The notes: generated by a model not told the origin, from the letters alone. Counted from the first letter of the stretch, positions 1 to 5,436 are shown. The stretch is 5,436 nucleotides of DNA from Legionella genomosp. 1 (GCA_945867185.1 CAMBHM010000109.1:1-5436), one strand, 5' to 3'. A program made the numbers and translations.

Positions 1-1
1 C

Positions 2-229
2 GTCACGTTCGTGGTTGAAAAATCGGCTCGCGAATGGTTGATTGAGCACGGGTACGATAAAACAATGGGTGCACGCCCGATGGCGCGGTTGATTCAAGAG
101 CAGATTAAAAAACCGTTGGCTGAGGAGCTCTTATTCGGTAAATTAGCGCATGGGGGGCATGTGAGGCTGGATACGAAAGACGGAAAACTGTCTTTTGATA
201 ACCATGATCATCGAGAAGGGGTGTTTTAA
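2..229 (+). CDS. clpA: ClpA, ATP-dependent Clp protease ATP-binding subunit (C-terminal end only)
   Basis: This is the 3' end of a gene that begins outside the window; 75 codons and a TAA stop are visible. ClpA is the AAA+ unfoldase that feeds substrates, including those delivered by ClpS, into the cytoplasmic ClpP peptidase. The visible part is the small C-terminal subdomain of the second AAA+ module. It contains the family signature YDKTMGARPMARLIQ followed by IKKPLAEELLFG, and the GAR in it is the sensor-2 motif whose Arg contacts ATP. The E. coli protein has a very similar stretch (GYDRAMGARPMARVIQ, recalled, not searched). The tail after LLFG is short and charged, as usual in ClpA. ClpB and ClpC share the GAR region, but the PMARLIQ...KKPLAEELLFG wording favours ClpA. 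The next gene starts 4 bases after the stop. Confidence 0.93.
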   Translation, partial: VTFVVEKSAREWLIEHGYDKTMGARPMARLIQEQIKKPLAEELLFGKLAHGGHVRLDTKDGKLSFDNHDHREGVF

Positions 230-233
230 GGTT

Positions 234-1001
234 ATGTTGAGTGTTGTTATTATTGCTAAAAATGAAGGATTCAATATCAGACGATGTTTGGAATCCGTGA
301 TCTGGGCGGATGAAATCATCGTGCTTGATTCGGGCAGTACGGATAATACGATCGCTATCGCTACTGAATTCACGCCGCATGTGTATGCAACTGCAACAGA
401 AGCCTGGCAAGGATATGGGATACAAAAACAACGCGCATTGGCTTATGCAACGCATGAATGGGTGTTAAATCTGGATGCTGATGAGGTCGTCGATGCAGCC
501 TTGAAGGCGGCACTGATTCGGGCGATGACCCTTCAAACCAACGATGCGTATCGGATCCCTATTCAGATGTGGTTTTATGGCAAACAGTTACGCTATTCTG
601 CAAGCCCATCCCGGCATATTCGATTATTTCAAAGGGCAGGCGCGGCTTATTCTGAAGATCTTGTCCATGAGAAAATCACGTTGCCATCAGGTGCACGAGT
701 CGGTCAACTGCAGGTCCCCATACAACATCATTCCTTTCAAGATCTCAGTCATGCGCTTTATAAAATGAATCGATATTCTTCATACAGTGCGCGTAGTCGT
801 ATTCAAGAAGGGAGATCGTTTGGTTTTATAAAAACGCTGCTGAGTACGTGCTGGATGTTTTGCCGGTGTTATGTGTTGCAACGAGGGTTTTTGGATGGGA
901 AAGCAGGGTTACTGTTGGCCGTTCTCCAAGCAGAAGGATCGTTTTATCGGGGAATGAAGCAAGGGTATGGCGATTGTATGCACACAAGAGACGAGGAGTG
1001 A
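234..1001 (+). CDS. Family 2 glycosyltransferase, WaaE/KdtX-like (lipopolysaccharide core)
   Basis: This 255-residue cytoplasmic GT-A glycosyltransferase probably adds a sugar to the inner core of lipopolysaccharide from a nucleotide-sugar donor. Residues 2-11 (LSVVIIAKNE) form the first nucleotide-binding strand. ADEIIVLDSGSTDNT (25-39) is typical of the WaaE/KdtX beta-1,4-glucosyltransferase group. LDADE (80-84) supplies the metal-binding DxD. VHE (144-146) and a C-terminal RGFLDGKAGLLLAVLQAEG stretch (217-235) with FYR (237-239) also match that group, and the length is usual for it. I chose ATG 234 because the protein then begins directly at the conserved strand and does not overlap clpA. 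The ATG at 195 would overlap clpA by 35 bp and has no ribosome binding site. A TTG at 237 sits 5 bases after TAAGG and is a real alternative. The exact sugar and acceptor cannot be read from sequence. The gene probably shares a transcript with clpA and the ligase downstream. Confidence 0.88.
   Translation: MLSVVIIAKNEGFNIRRCLESVIWADEIIVLDSGSTDNTIAIATEFTPHVYATATEAWQGYGIQKQRALAYATHEWVLNLDADEVVDAALKAALIRAMTLQTNDAYRIPIQMWFYGKQLRYSASPSRHIRLFQRAGAAYSEDLVHEKITLPSGARVGQLQVPIQHHSFQDLSHALYKMNRYSSYSARSRIQEGRSFGFIKTLLSTCWMFCRCYVLQRGFLDGKAGLLLAVLQAEGSFYRGMKQGYGDCMHTRDEE
994..998 (+). promoter_or_regulatory. Ribosome binding site deciding the ligase start
   Basis: AGGAG lies inside the last codons of the glycosyltransferase gene, 7 bases before ATG 1006. 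It favours ATG 1006 over the in-frame ATG at 967, which lies inside the glycosyltransferase gene without a comparable site. Its position suggests that ribosomes ending the upstream gene can restart here. Confidence 0.7.
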
Positions 1002-1005
1002 GGCA

Positions 1006-2235
1006 ATGGGCTTGGCCGTGCAATCGATAGAGATAAAAACAGTGCTTAATGGATCATGGATGGTGTTCGCAGCGGCACTCTTCGTTCTGCCCTTGAGTTC
1101 GACGCTTCGAGGGATAGTGATGGCATTGATTGTAGGATTGGTTGCCTTGACGCCGGTTTTCCGTGAGCGCTTGCTGCTCCTTTTTAAAGAGCCATGGTGC
1201 CAAGCCGCAGGCGCTTTATTCGCTGTCGTGCTTTTTTCTTGCGCGGTTGGCCCTGCTAGTGGACATGACGCGGGTCTTGTTCTAAAAAAATATACGAAAT
1301 TGCTCTTTTTGCCTTTTTTGGTAGTAGGGTTTTGTGATCCGCGGGCGAGAACCTGGGGGCTGAATGCATTCTTGGCAGCCATGGGGATCACGTGTGGCCT
1401 TTCTTTTCTAAAAGCTGCCGGATGGATCAGATATCACACGGCAGATCCTGGGCAAGTGTTTATGAATCATATCATGACGGGGTTCATGATCTCTTTCGCA
1501 GCGTATATCGCGATTGTCTTGGCACTGCGCTCACAAGGGTTGCTTCGCGGGTTCTATGTGGCTTTATGTATCACTTTCAGTTACCAAGTTCTTTTTATAG
1601 GAACAGGATGCACGGGGTATGTTATTTATGCTTGTTTAATCGGATTGCTACTTTTCCAGGTATTGCCTTGGAGAAAAGCCTTCTTATCCTTGATGATGGC
1701 TTCGGTATTATTGGGGGCTGTTTTTTATCAAAGCACGGTCATGCAAACAGAGGTAAAAAAAGGAGTCGCGAGTGTTTGGCAGTTTCAACAAGGGCAGAAA
1801 AATACCCGTATTGGGTACCGATTACAATTTCATGCTTATGCGAAACAGCTTTGGGAGCGGCATCCTTGGTTTGGAAATGGGACCGGCAGTTATACGTATT
1901 TTTTTAAAACAGAGAATCCCTTCCCTGCTTGGGAAAAAGAGTCCCCTGCAGCAAGACAATCCTTTGAACCACACAGTGAATATTGGTTGATGGCGGTTGA
2001 ATCAGGCGCAGTGGGCGTATTGGCATTGCTGGTATTATTTGGTTGCTTATTGAGGGCTGGGATCCAATTGCATGCGATGCGAGTCATTGCGATTGGCATC
2101 ATTATCCCGTTCATGTTAGGGAATCTCTCGGATTCGTTTTTGTTTTACTCGGGAACAGGTTATTTCTTTTTGGTGTTCATTGCCTTGTGTTTGGGTGAGC
2201 GCTACCAAATGGCCACGGATTCTTCGGGTGTTTGA
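1006..2235 (+). CDS. O-antigen ligase family (WaaL/Wzy_C-like) membrane protein
   Basis: This 409-residue inner-membrane protein has about ten or more hydrophobic segments and one large periplasmic loop at about 241-325, the layout of O-antigen ligases. WaaL moves O-polysaccharide from undecaprenyl pyrophosphate onto the lipid A-core in the periplasm. Inside the loop, RIGYRLQFHAYAKQLWERHP (268-287) followed by WFGNGTGSY (288-296) matches the family pattern of an Arg-Leu helix followed by HPxFGxGTGS. EPHSEYW (321-327) matches the family's PHNEYL and supplies the conserved His (H323). R272 is the likely loop Arg. The third conserved Arg, expected in an (S/G)RTGY-like motif at the end of a membrane segment, is Cys here (GTGCTGY, Cys202). 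Adjacency to a core glycosyltransferase supports a lipopolysaccharide role, but the family also includes Wzy polymerases and other bactoprenol-sugar ligases. The 3' end overlaps the convergent Cys-rich gene by 34 bp, and no hairpin-plus-T-run terminator is visible after the stop. Confidence 0.82.
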   Translation: MGLAVQSIEIKTVLNGSWMVFAAALFVLPLSSTLRGIVMALIVGLVALTPVFRERLLLLFKEPWCQAAGALFAVVLFSCAVGPASGHDAGLVLKKYTKLLFLPFLVVGFCDPRARTWGLNAFLAAMGITCGLSFLKAAGWIRYHTADPGQVFMNHIMTGFMISFAAYIAIVLALRSQGLLRGFYVALCITFSYQVLFIGTGCTGYVIYACLIGLLLFQVLPWRKAFLSLMMASVLLGAVFYQSTVMQTEVKKGVASVWQFQQGQKNTRIGYRLQFHAYAKQLWERHPWFGNGTGSYTYFFKTENPFPAWEKESPAARQSFEPHSEYWLMAVESGAVGVLALLVLFGCLLRAGIQLHAMRVIAIGIIIPFMLGNLSDSFLFYSGTGYFFLVFIALCLGERYQMATDSSGV

Positions 2236-2537
2236 CGGGTACATATTTCTGAAACGCCCCCATTGTTGCAAATCACAAGACCGACTTCATCGATGGTGAG
2301 AACGCCTCCTTGCCACAGGCAACAGCCCTGGACTCTTTGTAAATCCATCACAGCATGTCGAGTACAATAACAGGCGGAATAATATCCGTTTTTGCAGACA
2401 AAGCGCCCCGCAGAAGAATCGCAGTATTGAATGCCACCCATGTGGCTACAGCAGTCCTGACAAGCCGGGTAGGCTGTCGTGGCAAATAGGACAAATAATA
2501 AACAGAATATAAAAATGGTTTGACTGAATGCACGCAT
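2202..2537 (-). CDS. Exported Cys-rich protein with two CC-x3-GG modules
   Basis: This is a 111-residue protein of unknown function. A Sec-type signal peptide covers about residues 1-22 to 25: Arg2, a hydrophobic core IFIFCLLFVLFAT, then TTAYPA. The mature part has 11 cysteines. It reads as two diverged copies of one module. Copy 1 (29-58) has CC-x3-GGI-x3-D...G-x2-VC-x-NG-x2-S-x-C, and copy 2 (72-99) has CC-x3-GGV-x3-D...G-x2-IC-x-NG-x2-S-x2-C. The copies are joined by CTRHAVMDLQRVQ. A disulfide-stabilised periplasmic or secreted protein is the natural inference. I recall similar CC..GG..C..DG proteins of unknown role in Legionella-like bacteria, but could not check. ATG 2537 is preceded by AGGGA at 8 bases spacing. 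The 3' 34 bp overlap the end of the ligase gene on the other strand. No binding partner can be inferred. Confidence 0.75.
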   Translation of the reverse strand: MRAFSQTIFIFCLLFVLFATTAYPACQDCCSHMGGIQYCDSSAGRFVCKNGYYSACYCTRHAVMDLQRVQGCCLWQGGVLTIDEVGLVICNNGGVSEICTRQTPEESVAIW

Positions 2538-2623
2538 GGGGGTATTCCCTATTGGAAGATAGTATCAGCATAGCATAGTCTTAGTATTTTTTTACAGAGA
2601 TCTGGGACAAGCTCGAGTGATTC

Positions 2624-2818
2624 TTATGACAGGGCGTTCTGCCATACACCATTGGTGTTTTCTGGTTGGTTGGTCGTTCCGCCGGTTTCAATCGGGCTGT
2701 TAAGTGTTAGCAGAAGGGGGGCGTGGTATGGTTTTTTGTGAAGGCTTGGCCGTTGTTTTACGACGGCTTGTGGGTCTTTTATTATAAAAACTGCTGGTGT
2801 ATAAGGTTTACTACACAT
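2624..2818 (-). CDS. Doubtful small ORF, or former tail of the upstream secreted gene
   Basis: A 64-codon frame starting at ATG 2818 is preceded by AGGA at 7 bases spacing; this AGGA overlaps the TAG stop of the upstream minus-strand gene. The frame is in register with that gene (TAG GAC AAG ATC ATG), so it could be a separate small gene, a readthrough extension, or the remnant of a longer ancestral protein. The peptide has no signal peptide, membrane segment or recognisable motif, and is rich in Pro, Lys and Asn. A possible terminator hairpin overlaps its start, which argues against translation. It may be a chance open frame. This entry also covers what is visible in the 290-bp gap between the two secreted genes; nothing else gene-like is seen there. 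Confidence 0.22.
   Translation of the reverse strand: MCSKPYTPAVFIIKDPQAVVKQRPSLHKKPYHAPLLLTLNSPIETGGTTNQPENTNGVWQNALS
2749..2767. repeat. Inverted repeat / hairpin in the gap between the secreted genes
   Basis: GCCGTTGT-TTT-ACGACGGC forms an 8-bp stem with one G-T wobble and a 3-base loop. It is flanked by two copies of GGCTTG (2743-2748 and 2765-2770). No T-run follows immediately on either strand, so it is not a standard intrinsic terminator. It might be an mRNA stabilising or processing hairpin between the two minus-strand genes. Confidence 0.4.
2786..2816 (-). terminator. Weak candidate terminator after the 154-residue secreted gene
   Basis: On the minus strand, 11 bases after the stop, GTGTA-g-TAA / ACC / TTA-TACAC can fold into an 8-bp stem with one bulged G and a 3-base loop. 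TTTTT (2790-2786) follows after six bases. The stem is AT-rich and the T-run is not adjacent, so termination would be weak at best. Confidence 0.28.
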
Positions 2819-2827
2819 GATCTTGTC

Positions 2828-3292
2828 CTAAGAAAAGGTTAAAGTGATTCGATACGGTGAAAAACTGCATGCGGTGTTGCTGGTGCAGGTTGCCGTTAAA
2901 CAAGGGCTTGTAGCCGATTTCCGAGGGATGGATGTATCGTATATTATGAGCTGTATTGATGGGTATGGGACAGTATTTATATCAGGATAAAAAAAATCAA
3001 AGGTGCCCCAATATCTATTTCCAGAAGTATAATTAAAAAAAACAGGCCCTGAGAGACCAATCCCACTATAGGTGCCAGCGCAATTTGCTTCCGAATAAAA
3101 CGCGAATTCGGTTTCACCAAGGGTGCCATTCCCATTATTGATTTGAGCATTCACGGATGGATTTACAGCAAAGAGGGTTGATTCGGAAAAAACAGGGTGA
3201 TGAGCGGTGGCTTGACAGGAGAGTCCGACAAGAAGACTTAAACTTAGTATTTTTGGAAATAGATTTGAAAAAAATAAGTGCGGCAGAGACAT
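2828..3292 (-). CDS. Exported protein of unknown function, 154 residues
   Basis: I do not recognise a family. The start is set at ATG 3292 because AAGGAGG lies 8 bases upstream; a start at 3319 would add nine residues and lacks such a site. The signal peptide covers residues 1-30 (hydrophobic core about 15-24, ILSLSLLVGL), with a likely cleavage after ATA (28-30), so the mature protein would begin HHPVFSES. LSC at 24-26 is a poor lipobox because Gly is at -3, so a lipoprotein is less likely. The mature 124 residues are rich in Asn, Ser, Thr and aromatics, with strand-like patterns (TEFAFYS, PSIQLIIYD, YRITLTFS) and four cysteines (71, 131, 136, 142), suggesting a small disulfide-bonded beta protein in the periplasm or outside. 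It has its own promoter candidate, is divergent from truA, and by eye is more AT-rich than its neighbours. Confidence 0.72.
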   Translation of the reverse strand: MSLPHLFFSNLFPKILSLSLLVGLSCQATAHHPVFSESTLFAVNPSVNAQINNGNGTLGETEFAFYSEANCAGTYSGIGLSGPVFFNYTSGNRYWGTFDFFYPDINTVPYPSIQLIIYDTSIPRKSATSPCLTATCTSNTACSFSPYRITLTFS

Positions 3293-3300
3293 AGTCAGAA

Positions 3301-3307
3301 CCTCCTT
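3301..3307 (-). promoter_or_regulatory. Strong ribosome binding site of the 154-residue secreted gene
   Basis: AAGGAGG on the minus strand, 8 bases before ATG 3292, is the best Shine-Dalgarno match noted in the window. It decides the start codon and predicts efficient translation. Confidence 0.8.
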
Positions 3308-3385
3308 GTTGAGTAGCAATCGACCCAGTTTTCTTAGTACGACGACAGGTCAGGGCTTGATATCGAACAGTACCCTGCTTGCAGA

Positions 3386-3414
3386 ATTATACGAAGTAAA
3401 AAGGCGCTCTACAA
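3386..3414 (-). promoter_or_regulatory. Candidate sigma-70 promoter for the secreted gene
   Basis: On the minus strand TTGTAG (3414-3409), a 17-base spacer and a perfect TATAAT (3391-3386) form a plausible promoter. The start of transcription would fall near 3379, leaving a leader of about 85 bases. The -35 matches the consensus only in TTG. The promoter is divergent from the candidate truA promoter, so one regulator could affect both. Confidence 0.45.
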
Positions 3415-3432
3415 TAGATAGACAAAACATCG

Positions 3433-3447
3433 AATGTATAATACATT
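3433..3447 (+). promoter_or_regulatory. Perfect palindrome overlapping the -10 of the truA-trp operon
   Basis: AATGTATAATACATT is a perfect inverted repeat of 7+7 bases around one A. It contains TATAAT (3437-3442), 31 bases before the truA start. The -35 is uncertain: TAGACA (3419-3424) matches five of six consensus bases but lies only 12 bases from TATAAT. It is 17 bases from TACATT (3442-3447), which also lies within the palindrome. Either way the palindrome would cover the promoter core, as an operator would. No regulator can be named. Confidence 0.45.
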
Positions 3448-3472
3448 GACCTTTTTTTGTCAGGAAACTTGA

Positions 3473-4264
3473 ATGCGTATTGCCTTGCGGGTTGAATACG
3501 ATGGCAGTCAATTTCATGGGTTTCAATCACAGCCAGCGCTGCGCACGGTGCAACAAACACTGGAGCTTGCGCTCAGTCGAGTGGCGGACCATGAGGTGGG
3601 TGTCGTTTGCGCAGGTAGAACCGATACGGGCGTGCATGCTACGAACCAGATGATCCATATGGATTGTACCGCCGAGCGTACGATTCGATCGTGGATTCAT
3701 GGTGCGAATACCTTTTTACCGAAGGATGTGCGGGTGACTTGGGGCCGAGACATGCCGGATGAATTTCATGCGCGTTATTCAGCATTATCCAGGCGTTATC
3801 GGTATGTGATTTATAACGCTTCTATACGACCGGCCCTGTTTCGAGGGCAGGTGACGTGGCAATACCGTCCTTTAGATCATCGCTTGATGCAGCAAGCGGC
3901 AACGTATCTATTGGGCGAGCATGATTTTACTTCCTTTCGCGCCTTAGAATGTCAGTCGAAGACCCCTATGCGGAACGTGCATCGTTTGGACGTGACTCGA
4001 ATGGGAGATTTTATCATCATTGATATCACGGCCAATGCGTTTTTACATCACATGGTCAGAAACATGGTGGGCGTATTGGGACTGGTCGGGCAAGGACGAA
4101 AACCACCCGCTTGGGTGGAAGAGATCTTGTTGGCAAGGGATAGAAAATTAGGCGCTGAAACGGCACCGCCGTATGGATTATATTTGGTGGGCGTGGAGTA
4201 CCCCGCTTTGTTTTCTGTGACTAAAGTTGCCCCTGGCCCGCTATTTTTGTTGGGTGAATCATGA
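3473..4264 (+). CDS. truA: tRNA pseudouridine(38-40) synthase TruA
   Basis: TruA isomerises uridines 38, 39 and 40 in the anticodon arm of tRNAs in the cytoplasm. The 263 residues are the usual length. MRIALRVEYDGSQFHGFQ opens the first half. CAGRTDTGVHATNQ (46-59) holds the catalytic Asp51 in the GRTDxGVH signature. RRYRYVIYN and the second-half HHMVRNMVG motif are typical, and the C-terminal VGVEYP...GPLFLL ending matches the family. ATG 3473 follows AGGAAA at a normal distance and gives the standard N-terminus. The gene's TGA overlaps the trpF start by ATGA, so translation of trpF is probably coupled. In many gammaproteobacteria fimV precedes truA; here the divergent secreted gene does. 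Confidence 0.97.
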   Translation: MRIALRVEYDGSQFHGFQSQPALRTVQQTLELALSRVADHEVGVVCAGRTDTGVHATNQMIHMDCTAERTIRSWIHGANTFLPKDVRVTWGRDMPDEFHARYSALSRRYRYVIYNASIRPALFRGQVTWQYRPLDHRLMQQAATYLLGEHDFTSFRALECQSKTPMRNVHRLDVTRMGDFIIIDITANAFLHHMVRNMVGVLGLVGQGRKPPAWVEEILLARDRKLGAETAPPYGLYLVGVEYPALFSVTKVAPGPLFLLGES

Positions 4265-4869
4265 GCGCGTTTCGAACGCGCGTTAAATTTTGTGGCATGA
4301 CACAAAGGCAGGATGTGGCTGACGCAGTCGCCTTCGGCGTGGATGCAATAGGATTGGTTTTCTATCAAAAAAGTGCGCGGTGTGTCTCCATTGAACAAGC
4401 CAAGGCATTGGTTGCGCATCTGCCTCCCTTCGTAGAGTGTGTGGCGGTGTTTGTTAATCCAGATCCACTGTGGGTCACTCAAGTGATGACCGCGGTCTCT
4501 ATTCAATATCTTCAATTTCATGGTGAGGAAACGGCCTCATTTTGCGAGCAATTTCATAGGCCTTATATCAAGGCTGTTGCAGCAACGTCTTCTGAAATCA
4601 TTCAGCAAGGGGTGGATGGGCATCCCAATGCGTCAGCTGTCTTATTAGATAGCCCTAATGGTGGGACGGGTACTGCCTTTGATTGGCAGATAGTGCCAAA
4701 GGCCTTGTCTAAGCCCCTTATTCTTGCTGGGGGCATCAATGAGCATACTGTGCAGGCAGCCATAGGTGTTTGTGCGCCTTATGCGCTGGATCTATGTAGT
4801 GGGGTTGAACGCTCCCCCGGGATAAAGGATCGAGAGCGAATGCAGCGGTTTATGGAGGCGTTGAGATGA
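4261..4869 (+). CDS. trpF: Phosphoribosylanthranilate isomerase TrpF
   Basis: TrpF carries out the Amadori rearrangement of N-(5-phosphoribosyl)anthranilate to CdRP, the third step from chorismate to tryptophan. It is a 202-residue cytoplasmic (beta/alpha)8 barrel, here a free-standing enzyme rather than a TrpC-F fusion. VKFCGMT (8-14) supplies the catalytic Cys11 as general base. [15 protein letters not shown] (128-142) supplies Asp130, the general acid. LAGGIN (155-160) and [14 protein letters not shown] (177-190) form the phosphate-binding end of the barrel; the usual wording of the last motif is DVSSGVE..PG.KD, so VS is replaced by LC. The start ATG overlaps the truA stop (ATGA) and only a weak GGGTGA precedes it, so coupling to truA is likely. 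The stop overlaps the trpB start in the same way. Confidence 0.97.
   Translation: MSAFRTRVKFCGMTQRQDVADAVAFGVDAIGLVFYQKSARCVSIEQAKALVAHLPPFVECVAVFVNPDPLWVTQVMTAVSIQYLQFHGEETASFCEQFHRPYIKAVAATSSEIIQQGVDGHPNASAVLLDSPNGGTGTAFDWQIVPKALSKPLILAGGINEHTVQAAIGVCAPYALDLCSGVERSPGIKDRERMQRFMEALR
4854..4858 (+). promoter_or_regulatory. Ribosome binding site of trpB
   Basis: GGAGG within the last codons of trpF, 7 bases before ATG 4866, fixes the trpB start at the ATGA overlap. Confidence 0.75.
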
Positions 4870-5436
4870 CAAAGCAACTAGATCCAGATGTACTCGGGCA
4901 CTTTGGGCCGTATGGGGGCCGTTTTGTAGCGGATACGTTGATGGCCGCTTTACAAGCACTCGAGGCAGCGTATGAACAGTATCGAACAGATTCTGATTTT
5001 CTGAGTGATTTTGCTCTGTTGCTGCAAGACTATGTCGGTCGAGCGACACCTTTATATCACGCAACCCGTCTGTCTGATTGGGTGGGTGGAGCCGCTATTT
5101 ATTTGAAACGAGAGGATTTGAATCACACGGGTGCACACAAAATCAACAGTGCCATTGGGCAAGGGTTGTTGGCCCTTCGCATGGGGAAGAAGAGAATCAT
5201 TGCAGAAACTGGCGCAGGGCAGCACGGTGTTGCGGCAGCGACTGTGGCTGCCAAACTGGATCTTGAATGTGTGGTCTATATGGGTGTACAAGACATTGCC
5301 CGTCAGGCTATGAATGTATATCGTATGAAACTGTTAGGGGCAACCGTGGTGCCTGTGCAAGCAGGTTCTCAGACATTGAAAGATGCTCTGAATGCGGCCA
5401 TGCGGGATTGGGTGACCCATGTGGACGATACTTTTT
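4866..5436 (+). CDS. trpB: Tryptophan synthase beta chain TrpB (N-terminal part, runs off the window)
   Basis: The frame is open from ATG 4866 to the window end, giving 190 codons of a protein usually near 400 residues. TrpB is the PLP enzyme that joins indole, channelled from TrpA, with serine to make tryptophan in the cytoplasmic alpha2-beta2 complex. [10 protein letters not shown] (11-20) is the N-terminal signature. [14 protein letters not shown] (81-94) contains the PLP lysine (Lys92, equivalent to Lys87 of the Salmonella enzyme). [11 protein letters not shown] (113-123) contains the catalytic Glu114 (Salmonella Glu109); the constant offset of five supports the reading. This is the TrpB1 type, which normally pairs with TrpA, and trpA probably follows outside the window. 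The start overlaps the trpF stop by ATGA. Confidence 0.97.
   Translation, partial: MTKQLDPDVLGHFGPYGGRFVADTLMAALQALEAAYEQYRTDSDFLSDFALLLQDYVGRATPLYHATRLSDWVGGAAIYLKREDLNHTGAHKINSAIGQGLLALRMGKKRIIAETGAGQHGVAAATVAAKLDLECVVYMGVQDIARQAMNVYRMKLLGATVVPVQAGSQTLKDALNAAMRDWVTHVDDTF

Noticed and set aside
195..233. Upstream ATG start for the glycosyltransferase gene
   Set aside because: It overlaps clpA by 35 bp, lacks a ribosome binding site and adds 13 residues before the conserved first strand.
967..1005. Upstream ATG start for the ligase gene
   Set aside because: ATG 1006 has AGGAG at ideal spacing, and the extra 13 residues would lie inside the glycosyltransferase gene.
909..1391. 160-codon minus-strand frame opposite the ligase gene
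   Set aside because: It is antisense to a well-supported membrane protein gene, and its translation shows no domain or ribosome binding site.
1392..1907. 171-codon plus-strand frame inside the ligase gene
   Set aside because: It is an alternative frame of the ligase coding sequence without a plausible protein signature.
3200..3202. N-terminal His-His of the mature secreted protein as an LPMO-like copper site
   Set aside because: The mature chain has no further histidine to complete a His brace, and is shorter than known LPMO domains.
3351..3377. CAGGG...CCCTG inverted repeat in the truA upstream region
   Set aside because: A 5-bp stem with a 17-base loop is easily found by chance, and no T-run follows it.
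3447..3452. TTGACC as a -35 element for truA
   Set aside because: A matching -10 would fall at the truA start codon with no room for a leader or ribosome binding site.
4048..4521. 157-codon minus-strand frame across the truA/trpF junction
   Set aside because: It is a shadow of two conserved genes on the other strand.

Overview
The window looks like a chromosomal segment of a gammaproteobacterium with moderate GC, most plausibly Legionellales-like. That placement is an inference from gene order (truA-trpF-trpB) and protein style, not from a database match. Two blocks of plus-strand genes flank a central minus-strand block of small secreted proteins of unknown function.

Left block (1-2235, plus strand). 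The window opens in the last 75 codons of clpA, the ATPase of the ClpAP protease. Four bases after its stop begins a family 2 glycosyltransferase of the WaaE/KdtX lipopolysaccharide-core type. Four bases after that gene comes a polytopic membrane protein of the O-antigen ligase (WaaL) family. The tight packing suggests one transcript. The last two genes would act in sequence on lipopolysaccharide: a cytoplasmic core sugar transferase, then a periplasmic-side ligase. The ligase has Cys where its family normally has an Arg in the (S/G)RTGY-like motif.

Central block (2202-3472, minus strand). Two exported small proteins are encoded here. One is a 154-residue protein with a strong ribosome binding site and a good promoter. 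The other is a 111-residue Cys-rich protein built from two diverged copies of a CC-x3-GG...C-x-NG module, whose 3' end overlaps the ligase gene tail to tail by 34 bp. Between them lies about 290 bp with one doubtful 64-codon frame. That frame is in register with the upstream secreted gene and separated from it by a single TAG. By eye this block is more AT-rich than its flanks and looks like accessory DNA between two housekeeping blocks.

Right block (3473-5436, plus strand). truA (tRNA pseudouridine synthase), trpF and the first 190 codons of trpB are joined by ATGA stop/start overlaps, so they should be co-transcribed and translationally coupled. The region before truA carries a consensus -10 hexamer inside a perfect 15-bp palindrome, a possible operator. 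No trp leader peptide or attenuator is visible. Apart from this palindrome and the unclassified secreted proteins, nothing in the window points to a new multi-gene system. No RNA genes, insertion sequences or CRISPR arrays were seen.
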